From: Promethearchaeota archaeon
GTDB taxonomy: Archaea > Asgardarchaeota > Lokiarchaeia > Sigyniarchaeales > SOKP01
Length of the DNA stretch: 37,137 nucleotides
Direction: 5' to 3'
Assembly: GCA_011364975.1 (NCBI GenBank)
Contig: RDOE01000032.1
Coordinates: 1-37,137, forward strand
Made by a program: the position numbers and the translations under genes. Positions 1 through 7,260 of this stretch are shown piece by piece (position 1 is the first letter of the stretch; every line of letters begins with the position of its first letter). The notes beneath the pieces are model-generated. The model had not been told where the DNA came from. It ran no database searches and was given only the letters and a program-made list of their open reading frames with translations.

Positions 1-2
1 AA

Positions 3-1481
3 TTAATTGAGAATGGGATTTTTTCCAGGAATTGCATTACTGATTTTCCCGCAGTAACATATCCGACTCAAGACTCAATGATTACAGGCACTTACACAGG
101 TAACTATTTTAAAGAGCCATGTCATGGAGTTCCTTTATATTATTGGATGGAAAGAGGCGTAGCACCACCCCGTTTAAGAGATTATGGCAGTTATGGTTCT
201 AATCAATGGATACAAATTTATAAAATGAATGAAGATTTAGGTGATAATTGTAGAACTCTTCCGGAATTAATTAAAGATGGAAATAGTGCGAGTATTGTAC
301 AATTCATAAATAGAGGAACTACATATCATTTTCCTGAAACAAAAACTAAGTTAATTATTTATTATTTAATGTTAAATTATTTTCGAAATAGAATAAAGCA
401 CGCTTTTCAATCAAATCTTGTATCAATAAAAAAATTAATTGGTTTATTTTCAAAACCAAAAATGTTTTTTGAAACAAAGGAGCCACCATTAATTTCCTTA
501 CTTTTGTTTTTCACATCGGATGTGTTAATGCATATGTATGGTTACGACTCCCAATTTTACAAGTTAAACCTGGTTCATATTGATAAAATGATTGGATTAT
601 TAATTAAAAATTTAGAGAAACTGGGATATTTAGATGATACCGCAATAGTGATATCTTCCGATCACGGAAATTATAAAGCACAAAATATCGGAGATTTAAA
701 GGATTTCTTATCAAGAAATGGACTCACCCATTATTATCCACGAAAATACACAAAGGGTAATACTAATATAGCGGAATTTGGTGGTATTGGATTTTTTAAT
801 TTTAAATCTTATTCTAATTCTAATAATAATCAATGGATTCGTCCTAGCTTAAAAGAACTCAGAGATTATGGTCCAAAAAATGTAAATTTATTAGAAAAGT
901 TGTTTAAAATTAAAGGTGTTCGATTAATGTATTATCGCGATGATGAAAATACGTATCAAAAGGGCAAAATTCATTTGAAGGCAAGGGAGATAAAAACTCA
1001 TAAAATTATAACCGGAAACATTGAGTATAAAGGAGTAGGGAGGGAGTATATGACTAAATATTATATGGATGAGTCTACAGATGTATTTAATTATGGTAAA
1101 GATGAAGAAACTATTAAATTAATGGATGGTAAATTTCACACTATAGATGAGTGGTTAGCAGCAACATACCATCTCGATTTTCCTCTTTATCCGGATTTAA
1201 TTCCTAGACACTTTAAAAATCCTAGAAGTGCAGATATCATTATAAGTACATGTGGAGAGGTTATTTATAATATAAGTCACGGTAAAAAGAAAAAGGGAAC
1301 TAAATATACGCATGATATAGGCTTAAGAACTAATAGCGTGGTGCCGTTAATAATAAGTGGGTCAAAAAATATACCTGTAAATGAAATAAATTACTGTAAA
1401 ACTACAGATATAGTTCCTACATTAGTAAAAATGTTAGGGTTAAAAAGTCATGAAAGTTTAGTGGGAATAAGTTTAGTATAA
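3..1481 (+). CDS. Type I phosphodiesterase / alkaline phosphatase superfamily protein, 5' end beyond window
   Basis: This is the C-terminal 492 residues of an alkaline-phosphatase-fold hydrolase of the type I phosphodiesterase/nucleotide pyrophosphatase kind. The frame is open to the left edge, so the ATG at 78 is internal and not the start. Upstream of it the frame reads FPAVTYPTQDS, matching the nucleophile region of these enzymes (compare FPTKTFPN in eukaryotic NPPs); the Thr codon at 57-59 is the probable nucleophile. Further metal ligands are visible as SDVLMH, SSDHG (about residues 213-217 of the visible part) and a C-terminal ISHG before TTDIVPTLVKMLG. Family knowledge says two metals and hydrolysis of phosphodiester or phosphonate substrates; the substrate here is unknown. 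No membrane helix is seen in the visible part. The thioesterase gene follows 27 bp later on the same strand. Confidence 0.8.
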   Translation, partial: LIENGIFSRNCITDFPAVTYPTQDSMITGTYTGNYFKEPCHGVPLYYWMERGVAPPRLRDYGSYGSNQWIQIYKMNEDLGDNCRTLPELIKDGNSASIVQFINRGTTYHFPETKTKLIIYYLMLNYFRNRIKHAFQSNLVSIKKLIGLFSKPKMFFETKEPPLISLLLFFTSDVLMHMYGYDSQFYKLNLVHIDKMIGLLIKNLEKLGYLDDTAIVISSDHGNYKAQNIGDLKDFLSRNGLTHYYPRKYTKGNTNIAEFGGIGFFNFKSYSNSNNNQWIRPSLKELRDYGPKNVNLLEKLFKIKGVRLMYYRDDENTYQKGKIHLKAREIKTHKIITGNIEYKGVGREYMTKYYMDESTDVFNYGKDEETIKLMDGKFHTIDEWLAATYHLDFPLYPDLIPRHFKNPRSADIIISTCGEVIYNISHGKKKKGTKYTHDIGLRTNSVVPLIISGSKNIPVNEINYCKTTDIVPTLVKMLGLKSHESLVGISLV

Positions 1482-1508
1482 TTATTAAGTGAATGAGGGG
1501 TTAAATTC

Positions 1509-1955
1509 TTGGATGATTTAATAAAAAAAAAGCTTTTAGAGTTAAAAGATAGGATTAGAGTTAAAGTTAGATTCAATGATACAGATGCTATGGGGATAGT
1601 GCACTTCAAAAATTATCTTGTATATTTCGATGACGGTTTTGTTAGCTTTATGAATAAAGTTCTAGCTCCAAAGAGAATTGAAGAAACTGTAGCTGAAGGA
1701 ACTGCATTTGGTGTAAAAAAAATAGATATAATATATGAAGGTTCTGCTCGATTTGGAGATTACATTATTGTAGAAACCCAAATCAACGATATGGGTAACT
1801 CCTCATTGACATTCCAGCATAATTTATATCGGGAAGCCGATAATAAGCTCATTGCTAAAGTTGAGTGTGTACGCCTTGCGATGGAAGTAAGATCAAATAA
1901 ATTGGTAAGCGTTAATGAGTTTTTAAATAAATATTTAAAACTAAATACGGTTTGA
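1509..1955 (+). CDS. Hot-dog fold acyl-CoA thioesterase (YbgC/4HBT type)
   Basis: A 148-residue single hot-dog-domain protein. The N-terminal stretch RFNDTDAMGIVHFKNYLVYFD carries the 4HBT signature: an Asp followed by G-x-V-H and N-Y, with Asp23 or Asp25 as the likely catalytic acid. YEGSARFGD and the closing beta strands also fit the fold. Family members hydrolyse acyl-CoA thioesters in the cytoplasm, usually as tetramers. The start is TTG at 1509, supported by GAGGGG at 1495-1500 eight bases upstream; no in-frame ATG lies nearby. The gene ends one base from the stop of the convergent Fe-S protein gene. The acyl substrate cannot be told from sequence; the three acyl-CoA synthetases far to the right make fatty or aromatic acyl-CoA plausible. 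Confidence 0.85.
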   Translation: MDDLIKKKLLELKDRIRVKVRFNDTDAMGIVHFKNYLVYFDDGFVSFMNKVLAPKRIEETVAEGTAFGVKKIDIIYEGSARFGDYIIVETQINDMGNSSLTFQHNLYREADNKLIAKVECVRLAMEVRSNKLVSVNEFLNKYLKLNTV

Positions 1956-1956
1956 G

Positions 1957-3054
1957 CTATGAAGCGATAATCTTTGGAGCAGGAATGAAGACTTTTCTTA
2001 ATCCCGTATGGATTAATTGTATTGCATTTTCAGGGCATTGTTGTGCACAAATCCCACAACCAAGACATTTTGTCTCATTAATCTTGGCAATTTCATTACT
2101 AAGACTTGATGCTTCGATTGGACAAACTTCAACGCACGTTCCACACCCAATACAATGTTCTAAATTAATCCGAGCTATATAAGAAGTATATGTATGAGTA
2201 GGGGAAGTTCCACTATAAAATCCTTGAAAGTTGCCACAACAACATTTACAACAATTACATATAGCCATTTCCTCTAATTCGGGATTTCCCTTAATATGAA
2301 ACCCTTTATGCACTAATCCTAGTTTTTCTGCTTCTTTTAAAATTTTTAATGCTTGATTTTTCGTTATTTGGGTTGCAAAATTATGGTCGATAGCAAATTT
2401 AGCAGATCTTCCAAAACTTAAGCAATTTTTTAGAGGAGCATTTATTTTACAGGGGTCTTCTAGTAGAGATTTGCGATGTCTACAATAACAGTGAGAAACA
2501 CCAATAATTTCAAACTTATCCACAATTTTTGTAACATCTTCATAAGGTATAACTTCCTCTTCATTTGGTACTATCTGAGTTTCAATAGGGATAACTCTGT
2601 CAATAGGGGGTGCTTGTTTATAGGCATTCATAAAAACCTCATAATTTTTTTGAGTCATCTCTTTTGCATCATTAAAAATTTGTTCCCATAATTTTGCTAT
2701 CTTTATTTCTTTAGAACCTTTTTCTCCTTTCATTAGCGTAAATTCTAGTAAACCGGGTAAATATCCAACTAATCGATACACTATTAACCCAGAATTCCTA
2801 CTCGGAATTCCCGTGATCATTCCAATATCCATTAGCTCATTTAACTTTATGTGTAATTGTTCTTCACTTAGGTTAGTTTTTGATTTTAGCTCTTCAAAAT
2901 TTAAAGGTTTATTAAAGCATAGTAGAAATTCCATTTGCTCTTCATTAATTAGAGTCTTTAACAATTCAATTAAGGGTTCATTTATCGGAATAGGAGGCCC
3001 ACCACCTTTTAAAATGTTTTTAGCCAGTTTGTACCATAATTTTTCAGTCATCAT
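1957..3054 (-). CDS. Fe-S protein with winged-helix-like N-terminus and C-terminal 2[4Fe-4S] ferredoxin domain
   Basis: A 365-residue cytoplasmic protein. Residues about 35-95 resemble a winged helix (FEELKSKTNLSEEQLHIKLNELMDIGMI). A Cys-rich middle domain has C189-Y-C191-R-H, then C202 and C211, and a striking cluster at 266-273 (C-N-C-C-K-C-C-C). The C-terminus carries two classical ferredoxin motifs, CIGCGTCVEVCP (301-312) and CLGCGICAQQCP (330-341), enough for two [4Fe-4S] clusters. The upstream reverse-strand neighbour is a full-length paralogue with the same architecture, so the pair arose by tandem duplication. No substrate-binding domain is recognised. It could be an electron carrier or a redox-sensing regulator; the name describes the visible domains only. 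Confidence 0.8.
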   Translation of the reverse strand: MMTEKLWYKLAKNILKGGGPPIPINEPLIELLKTLINEEQMEFLLCFNKPLNFEELKSKTNLSEEQLHIKLNELMDIGMITGIPSRNSGLIVYRLVGYLPGLLEFTLMKGEKGSKEIKIAKLWEQIFNDAKEMTQKNYEVFMNAYKQAPPIDRVIPIETQIVPNEEEVIPYEDVTKIVDKFEIIGVSHCYCRHRKSLLEDPCKINAPLKNCLSFGRSAKFAIDHNFATQITKNQALKILKEAEKLGLVHKGFHIKGNPELEEMAICNCCKCCCGNFQGFYSGTSPTHTYTSYIARINLEHCIGCGTCVEVCPIEASSLSNEIAKINETKCLGCGICAQQCPENAIQLIHTGLRKVFIPAPKIIAS

Positions 3055-3092
3055 ATACTCACGGATTTATATCTAAATAATAAATAGATGAT

Positions 3093-4202
3093 TTAAGTAT
3101 AAGGGACTTTTTTGGGAGGCAAAAACACATCCCGAGGGCCTGTTCTTTTTAAATAAATGGCTTTTTCAGAACAGTGATGAACACATACTCCACAACCAAT
3201 ACATTTTTCTAAATTTATTCTTGCAATTGATTCATCCATCTCAATAGTCTCCATTGGGCAGATTTCGATACAATTTCCACAACCAATGCATTTATTTTCA
3301 TCTAATTCCGCTTGATATGATGTCAGGGTATGAAAAGGCATAACTCCGCTATAATAAAGCTGAAATGGACCACAACAACAAGAGCAACAATTACAAATTG
3401 CTTCCTCTTCTAATTCTGGATTAAGGTGGACATGAAATGCTTTATGGACTAATCCCTCATCAGAGGCTTTATTCATAATTGTTATAGCGTTCTCTTTTGA
3501 TATAGGGTGTGCGAATTTATGTTTAATCGCAAATTGAGCACTTTTACCCAACAAAAAGCAATTAGTTCGTTCATTTGTTGTTTTACAAGATTTTTCTAAG
3601 AGATCCTGTTGATGCCTGCAGTAACAATGAGCTACTGCGATATCATCATATTTTTCTATAATTTTTGAAGCTTCCTCAAGAGGCATAACCTTCTCAACGG
3701 GTATTTCCTCAATTTCTTCTTCTACAGGTATTATTCTCGTCAATGCAGGAAAATTCTGAAATTGCTTAGCGATAAAATCATAATTAGTCTGAGTACCCTC
3801 CTGCATCTCTTTGAATAATTTTTCAAAAAGTTTAGCTATTTTTTTATGTTTTTCATCAGTTTCCCCTCTTAAATTAGTGTATTCAAACAATCCCGGAAAA
3901 GGACCCATTAATCGATACACCATCATACCAGTTCTTCTGCTTGGAACGCCTACTATAATTCCATTATCCATTAAATCATTTAACATCTGGTCTAAGGAAA
4001 TTTCATCAAGATTAGACTTCTCCTTTATTTGATCGAAATTTAAGGAGGGTTTTTTAAATATTTGAATAAATTTCGCTTGGCTATCCGTCATTAGTGTTTG
4101 AAGTAATGTAATGAGTGTATCAGTTATCGGCATTGGCATTTGCCCGGCTTTAACGATTGTACGAGCCGCTTTCAACCAAACTTTATCAATATCTTCAGAC
4201 AT
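3093..4202 (-). CDS. Fe-S protein, tandem paralogue of the neighbouring 2[4Fe-4S] protein
   Basis: A 369-residue protein collinear with the gene at 1957-3054. The N-terminal winged-helix-like region covers about 38-95 (FDQIKEKSNLDEISLDQMLNDLMDNGII). The middle domain has C193-Y-C195-R-H, C206 and C215, and the same Cys cluster at 270-277. The two ferredoxin motifs are CIGCGNCIEICP (305-316) and CIGCGVCVHHCS (334-345); the second ends C-S rather than the usual C-P. The two genes lie 38 bp apart on the same strand and are probably co-transcribed. Conservation of every Cys between the copies argues that all bind metal. The DUF134 regulator sits just upstream on the same strand and may control the pair. 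The partner and reaction are unknown. Confidence 0.8.
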   Translation of the reverse strand: MSEDIDKVWLKAARTIVKAGQMPMPITDTLITLLQTLMTDSQAKFIQIFKKPSLNFDQIKEKSNLDEISLDQMLNDLMDNGIIVGVPSRRTGMMVYRLMGPFPGLFEYTNLRGETDEKHKKIAKLFEKLFKEMQEGTQTNYDFIAKQFQNFPALTRIIPVEEEIEEIPVEKVMPLEEASKIIEKYDDIAVAHCYCRHQQDLLEKSCKTTNERTNCFLLGKSAQFAIKHKFAHPISKENAITIMNKASDEGLVHKAFHVHLNPELEEEAICNCCSCCCGPFQLYYSGVMPFHTLTSYQAELDENKCIGCGNCIEICPMETIEMDESIARINLEKCIGCGVCVHHCSEKAIYLKRTGPRDVFLPPKKVPYT

Positions 4203-4321
4203 AACTTATTACGAGATGATTATTCTCTTTTTGCATATCAAAATTTCATTAAGATTATTTCTTAATATGTTTAAAATCAAATAAATAATGCTATTAGAAT
4301 TAAAACTTAATGGATGCTTAG

Positions 4322-4768
4322 TTAAAGAGGTTCTTTTATTAAATGATAAGTTTTTTCTGATTTACAATTTGGGCAAGAAATCTTCCTATTTTTAGAAGCT
4401 AGTTCATCTTTCCATTCAGCACCACAATTCAAACACCCATATCCATTAAAAATTTCTTTAACCTCGATATTTCCTCCAGAAATTAGGATATTCTTACCTT
4501 CAACAAGAGCTTGAGTTACCTTTTGATGAGCTTTATCTAAAATTCTTGAAAATGTTGGTTGAGAAACACCCATAGTTCCAGAACAGGTCTTTTGTCCATG
4601 TTCACCTTCTCCCTGAGGAAGATTTCTATAATGTTTCAATCTCATTGCTTCAAATTCAGCAATAGTTAATATCACCGATTTGTCTTTTAAAGAGTTGTCT
4701 ATATCTCTTGGAAAATAAAAATTACTAGGGGGAGGTCTAACAAATCTCATCCTAGTTCTGCGACCCAT
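4322..4768 (-). CDS. DUF134 family helix-turn-helix protein with zinc-ribbon tail
   Basis: A 148-residue protein. The N-terminal part (RFVRPPPSNFYFP, ILTIAEFEAMRLKHY) and the HTH stretch GVSQPTFSRILDKAHQKVTQALVEGK match DUF134, a family of small HTH proteins found in archaea and bacteria. Residues about 115-141 form a zinc-ribbon candidate: CLNCG, then CPNCK after about 20 residues. A short insertion containing EGEHGQKTCSG lies just before the HTH. It is most likely a DNA-binding regulator. It sits upstream of the two Fe-S genes on the same strand, separated by about 120 bp, so the pair is a reasonable target, but that is inference. Confidence 0.8.
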   Translation of the reverse strand: MGRRTRMRFVRPPPSNFYFPRDIDNSLKDKSVILTIAEFEAMRLKHYRNLPQGEGEHGQKTCSGTMGVSQPTFSRILDKAHQKVTQALVEGKNILISGGNIEVKEIFNGYGCLNCGAEWKDELASKNRKISCPNCKSEKTYHLIKEPL

Positions 4769-5064
4769 CTTTAAGAAGCACTCTTTTTATTATTATTTTG
4801 AAATGATTTGAAAATTTTATAATTAATTATTTAAAATCTTCATTTTAATAATTGGGTTATATAATATAAATCTCTATCTTTTACATTGCTATTTGAAATA
4901 TCACTAAAATTTTATGTGATTATGACTAGGTATTGGTTTCCCACTTTTTTAATATTTTAGATTTAATTATAGAAAGGAATACAATCAAAAATTAAGAAAA
5001 ATAAGAAATTTTATAATAAAATTAATTGACTATAAGATTAAAAATACAAAATAATGAATATTGA

Positions 5065-5268
5065 TTTCTATATACTGAAATATTCTCTTTAAACTACTTC
5101 TTTCAGGGGATTGACCAAATTATTTTCACAACAGTAGTTCTGGTGTATTTATATGAGATATTACCAAATTTAGATTATGCAGCATTTTCATTTATGTTAT
5201 TCTTTGTTCTTTTGCCATTCATTTTAAAAATAATATATCAAATCCGTAGTGATATTATGAAACAATAA
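5065..5268 (+). pseudogene. Possible small membrane-protein ORF or remnant
   Basis: The frame ending with TAA at 5266-5268 reads like a real protein C-terminus: one strongly hydrophobic segment (FSFMLFFVLLPFILKIIYQI) followed by a polar end RSDIMKQ, and an earlier hydrophobic stretch IIFTTVVLVYLY. It is open from 5065 but has no convincing start. The ATG at 5054 is in another frame and stops after 12 codons, exactly where a single frameshift would join it to this reading frame. It is either a decayed or frameshifted gene for a two-helix peptide of about 70 residues, or chance in AT-rich DNA. Confidence 0.25.
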
Positions 5269-5330
5269 AAATCTTTTTTATATCTTTATGATGAATAATA
5301 TTAATAATCTTGAAAAACCAAGTATTAGGT

Positions 5331-5340
5331 ATTTAAATAA
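5331..5340 (+). promoter_or_regulatory. TATA-like box of the aminotransferase gene
   Basis: ATTTAAATAA lies about 50 bases before the start codon, preceded by an A-rich stretch that could serve as BRE. Transcription would begin near 5362 and give a short leader. The call is by sequence only. Confidence 0.4.
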
Positions 5341-5387
5341 ATAAAGTTAGAAATTGATTCATTTTTAATTAACATTGAACTATATTG

Positions 5388-6572
5388 GTGAGCAAAATAA
5401 AAATTGAATATGCAAATCGTATAAAAAGACTTCCCGCGTACATTTTTGCTGAGATTGAGCAACTTAAATCTGAAAAGAAAAAAGAGGGTGTGGATTTAAT
5501 TCCGTTAGGTATTGGAGATCCTGATATAGCAACTCCACAACTTATTATTGATGAGATTATCAATCAACTCCAAATTCCAGAGAACTATAATTATCCAACG
5601 AGTATGGGAGAGCAAGATTTTAGAGAAGGTATACAAAGATGGTATAAGGTTAGATTTAATCTCGATTTTGATTCTGAAAGCGAAATTACTAACTTAATCG
5701 GAGGTAAAGAGGGTGTTGCTAATATAGCAAGAGCATTTATTAATCCAGGGGATATTGTATTATGTCCTAATCCAGGTTATCCGGTATATGAAAATGGTGC
5801 AACTAAATTATGTGATGGAGAACCCTATTTAGTTCCTTTATTAAAGGAAAATGAATTTCTTCCGGATTTTGAGCAAATAGAGAGTAATATCCTTAAGAAA
5901 GCTAAAATGATGTATCTAAATTATCCAAACAATCCAACTGGAGCTATTGCACCAAATAAATTTCTTAAAGAAGCAATAGATTACGCAGAGGATTATAAAT
6001 TCTTTATAGTTTATGATAACCCATATTCTGAATTTACTTTTGAGGATTACATTGCGCCAACAATACTACAATTGAATCCTTATCATATCGAAATTAATAG
6101 TGCTTCCAAAATTTTTTGTATGACCGGTTTCCGATGCGGTTGGGCGGTTGGAAATAATGAAATTATCAGCGGGATAAGAAAAGTAAAATCCCAGATCGAT
6201 TCAGGATGCCCAATGTTTATTCAAAGAGCTGTAATCAAAGGATTAAATGAATATACATCAGAAAAGAAACCTGAAATTGTAGATAAAAACATGAAAGTCT
6301 ATGAGAAAAGAAGAGATATCTTAATTAAGGGATTAAATGAAATTGGCTGGAAAACCGAAAAACCTAAAGCAACATTTTACGTATGGTCAAAAATTCCTGA
6401 AGGAGAAAAGAATAGTATGGAGTTTGTGAAAAAGCTTATTAATGTAGGAGTGATTTTAACCCCAGGAATAGGATTTGGTCAGTATGGAGAGGGATTCGTA
6501 CGATTTGCACTTACACAACCAATTGAAAAAATTGAAGAAGCGCTTGAAAGAATTGATAAAGTAATTAATTAA
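5388..6572 (+). CDS. PLP-dependent class I aminotransferase, LL-diaminopimelate aminotransferase-like
   Basis: A fold-type I aminotransferase of about 394 residues. PLIGIGDPD-type N-terminal sequence (IPLGIGDPDIATP), YNYPTSMGEQDFREGI, the Asn in YPNNPTGA, the Asp/Tyr in VYDNPYSEF, the Schiff-base Lys near residue 240 in SASKIFCMTGFRCGWAVGN, and the C-terminal Arg in GEGFVRFAL are all present. The closest family I can name is the LL-diaminopimelate aminotransferase group, which makes LL-DAP from tetrahydrodipicolinate in lysine biosynthesis; other Asp/aromatic aminotransferases share these motifs. GTG at 5388 is chosen over the adjacent TTG at 5385. It stands alone, without other lysine genes in view, so the substrate assignment is moderate. 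Confidence 0.75.
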   Translation: MSKIKIEYANRIKRLPAYIFAEIEQLKSEKKKEGVDLIPLGIGDPDIATPQLIIDEIINQLQIPENYNYPTSMGEQDFREGIQRWYKVRFNLDFDSESEITNLIGGKEGVANIARAFINPGDIVLCPNPGYPVYENGATKLCDGEPYLVPLLKENEFLPDFEQIESNILKKAKMMYLNYPNNPTGAIAPNKFLKEAIDYAEDYKFFIVYDNPYSEFTFEDYIAPTILQLNPYHIEINSASKIFCMTGFRCGWAVGNNEIISGIRKVKSQIDSGCPMFIQRAVIKGLNEYTSEKKPEIVDKNMKVYEKRRDILIKGLNEIGWKTEKPKATFYVWSKIPEGEKNSMEFVKKLINVGVILTPGIGFGQYGEGFVRFALTQPIEKIEEALERIDKVIN

Positions 6573-6603
6573 AAAAATAGTGTTAATAAAAAAATGATAT
6601 TTT

Positions 6604-6801
6604 TTATTTAGATCTTTTGTTATACTTCATCCTAAGATAAGCCATTTTTTTCTCATCTTCAGACTCTATGATCCCAGGATATGAATCTGAAATGTCGAAC
6701 ATCATCATTACAGGATTACTTTCCGAATTCCAATCTTTATAATAATCAAGGATCAAATCAGATTCCGATTGTTTTTCCAATCCTTTTGACGTATTTTTCA
6801 C
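6604..6801 (-). CDS. Small hypothetical protein, uncertain start
   Basis: A 60-65 residue hydrophilic ORF with natural-looking composition, ending in MAYLRMKYNKRSK, with an acidic middle (DISDSYPGIIESEDEKK). The first possible start is GTG at 6799-6801, but that codon lies inside a perfect Shine-Dalgarno-like AGGAGGTG. At the spacing where a start is expected (6790-6792) the codon is ACG, followed by TCA AAA GGA; an ATG there would give MSKGLEKQ. The next start codon, TTG, is too far away. It may use GTG or ACG, or be freshly inactivated. No family is recognised. The structured inverted-repeat block at 6857-6942 lies in its 5' leader. Confidence 0.45.
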   Translation of the reverse strand: MKNTSKGLEKQSESDLILDYYKDWNSESNPVMMMFDISDSYPGIIESEDEKKMAYLRMKYNKRSK

Positions 6802-6806
6802 CTCCT
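6799..6806 (-). promoter_or_regulatory. Strong Shine-Dalgarno-like site
   Basis: Reverse-strand AGGAGGTG, an essentially full match to the 16S rRNA 3' end, precedes the small ORF at 6604-6801. It is stronger than most ribosome-binding sites in this window, which supports translation of the ORF despite the lack of an ordinary start codon. Confidence 0.5.
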
Positions 6807-6856
6807 AATGTTTTGGATGAATTTCACGTCAAGAAAGAATTCTCCAGGCTTCCTAA

Positions 6857-6942
6857 TTCTTATAATTTAAGCAACATATTACTCCGAGAGAACAAATCCC
6901 GCAAAATTATAAGAAAAAGGAAGGAAAAGGATTTATTCTCTC
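6857..6942. ncRNA. Candidate structured RNA: two interlocked inverted repeats with pseudoknot topology
   Basis: Stem A pairs TTCTTATAATTT (6857-6868) with AAATTATAAGAA (6904-6915), 12 of 12 bases. Stem B pairs GAGAGAACAAATCC (6886-6899) with GGATTTATTCTCTC (6929-6942), 13 of 14 bases. The left arm of B lies in the loop of A, and the right arm of A lies in the loop of B, the layout of an H-type pseudoknot with connecting segments of 17, 4 and 13 bases. It lies between divergent genes. On the reverse strand it would form a leader about 50 bases before the strong ribosome-binding site of the small ORF. The strand is not determined; paired DNA-binding sites are an alternative. Confidence 0.4.
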
Positions 6943-7116
6943 TTCATAATACTGGTACTAAGGTAATAATGGCTCTCTGATAGCCAACCTTTGTAACAGT
7001 ATTATGTCGTGAAAAATTCATTATTAATAGTATTAAGCGAGTGTAACCTTATAAATTTACCCATTATATTCCCATTTGTTAAAATATCAAAGCAAGTGTT
7101 TTTCTATATCAATTTT

Positions 7117-7149
7117 TTTACTAGTAAATACATCAACTTTACTAGTAAT
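7117..7149. promoter_or_regulatory. Two tandem TTTACTAGTAAA palindromes, 21 bp apart
   Basis: The first copy, TTTACTAGTAAA (7117-7128), is a perfect 12-base palindrome. The second, TTTACTAGTAAT (7138-7149), differs only at the last base. The 21-bp spacing is two helical turns, so both sites would face the same side of DNA, as for a cooperatively bound dimeric regulator. They lie about 110-145 bases upstream of the membrane-protein unit at 7261. Confidence 0.45.
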
Positions 7150-7230
7150 AAGCTTTTAATGCTGATAAGAGCTTAAAATAGCTTTAAATATTGGCATACA
7201 ACATTTGTAATACAACTATATCCAAAACAT

Positions 7231-7241
7231 TTTTTTATAAA
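7231..7241 (+). promoter_or_regulatory. TATA-like box for the membrane-protein unit
   Basis: TTTTTTATAAA ends about 20 bases before the ATG at 7261. Archaeal transcription usually begins about 25 bases downstream of the TATA centre, which would give a leaderless or nearly leaderless mRNA. The assignment is by spacing only. Confidence 0.35.
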
Positions 7242-7260
7242 TGAGGTAATATAGTTTCTT

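Larger units (their letters stand above)
4769..5387. other. AT-rich intergenic stretch of about 620 bp
   Basis: No intact gene is seen. The left half (to about 5050) is very AT-rich, with no hairpin stronger than a short ATCAC...GTGAT pair near 4907-4927. The right half holds a coding-looking but broken reading frame (5065-5268, listed separately) and the promoter of the aminotransferase gene. Confidence 0.5.
6943..7260. other. Intergenic region upstream of the giant membrane-protein unit
   Basis: About 320 bases without an ORF. It holds a small TGGCT/AGCCA hairpin (6970-6986), two tandem palindromes (7117-7149) and a TATA-like box before the first membrane-protein gene. Otherwise it is plain AT-rich sequence. 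Confidence 0.5.

Noticed and set aside
78-80. ATG at 78 as the start of the phosphodiesterase
   Set aside because: The frame is open to the left edge and contains the catalytic FPAVTYP motif upstream of this ATG.
6681-6980. Forward frame of 99 codons opposite the small reverse-strand ORF
   Set aside because: Composition is unlike the neighbours, it has no ribosome-binding site, and it overlaps the inverted-repeat block; the reverse frame is better supported.
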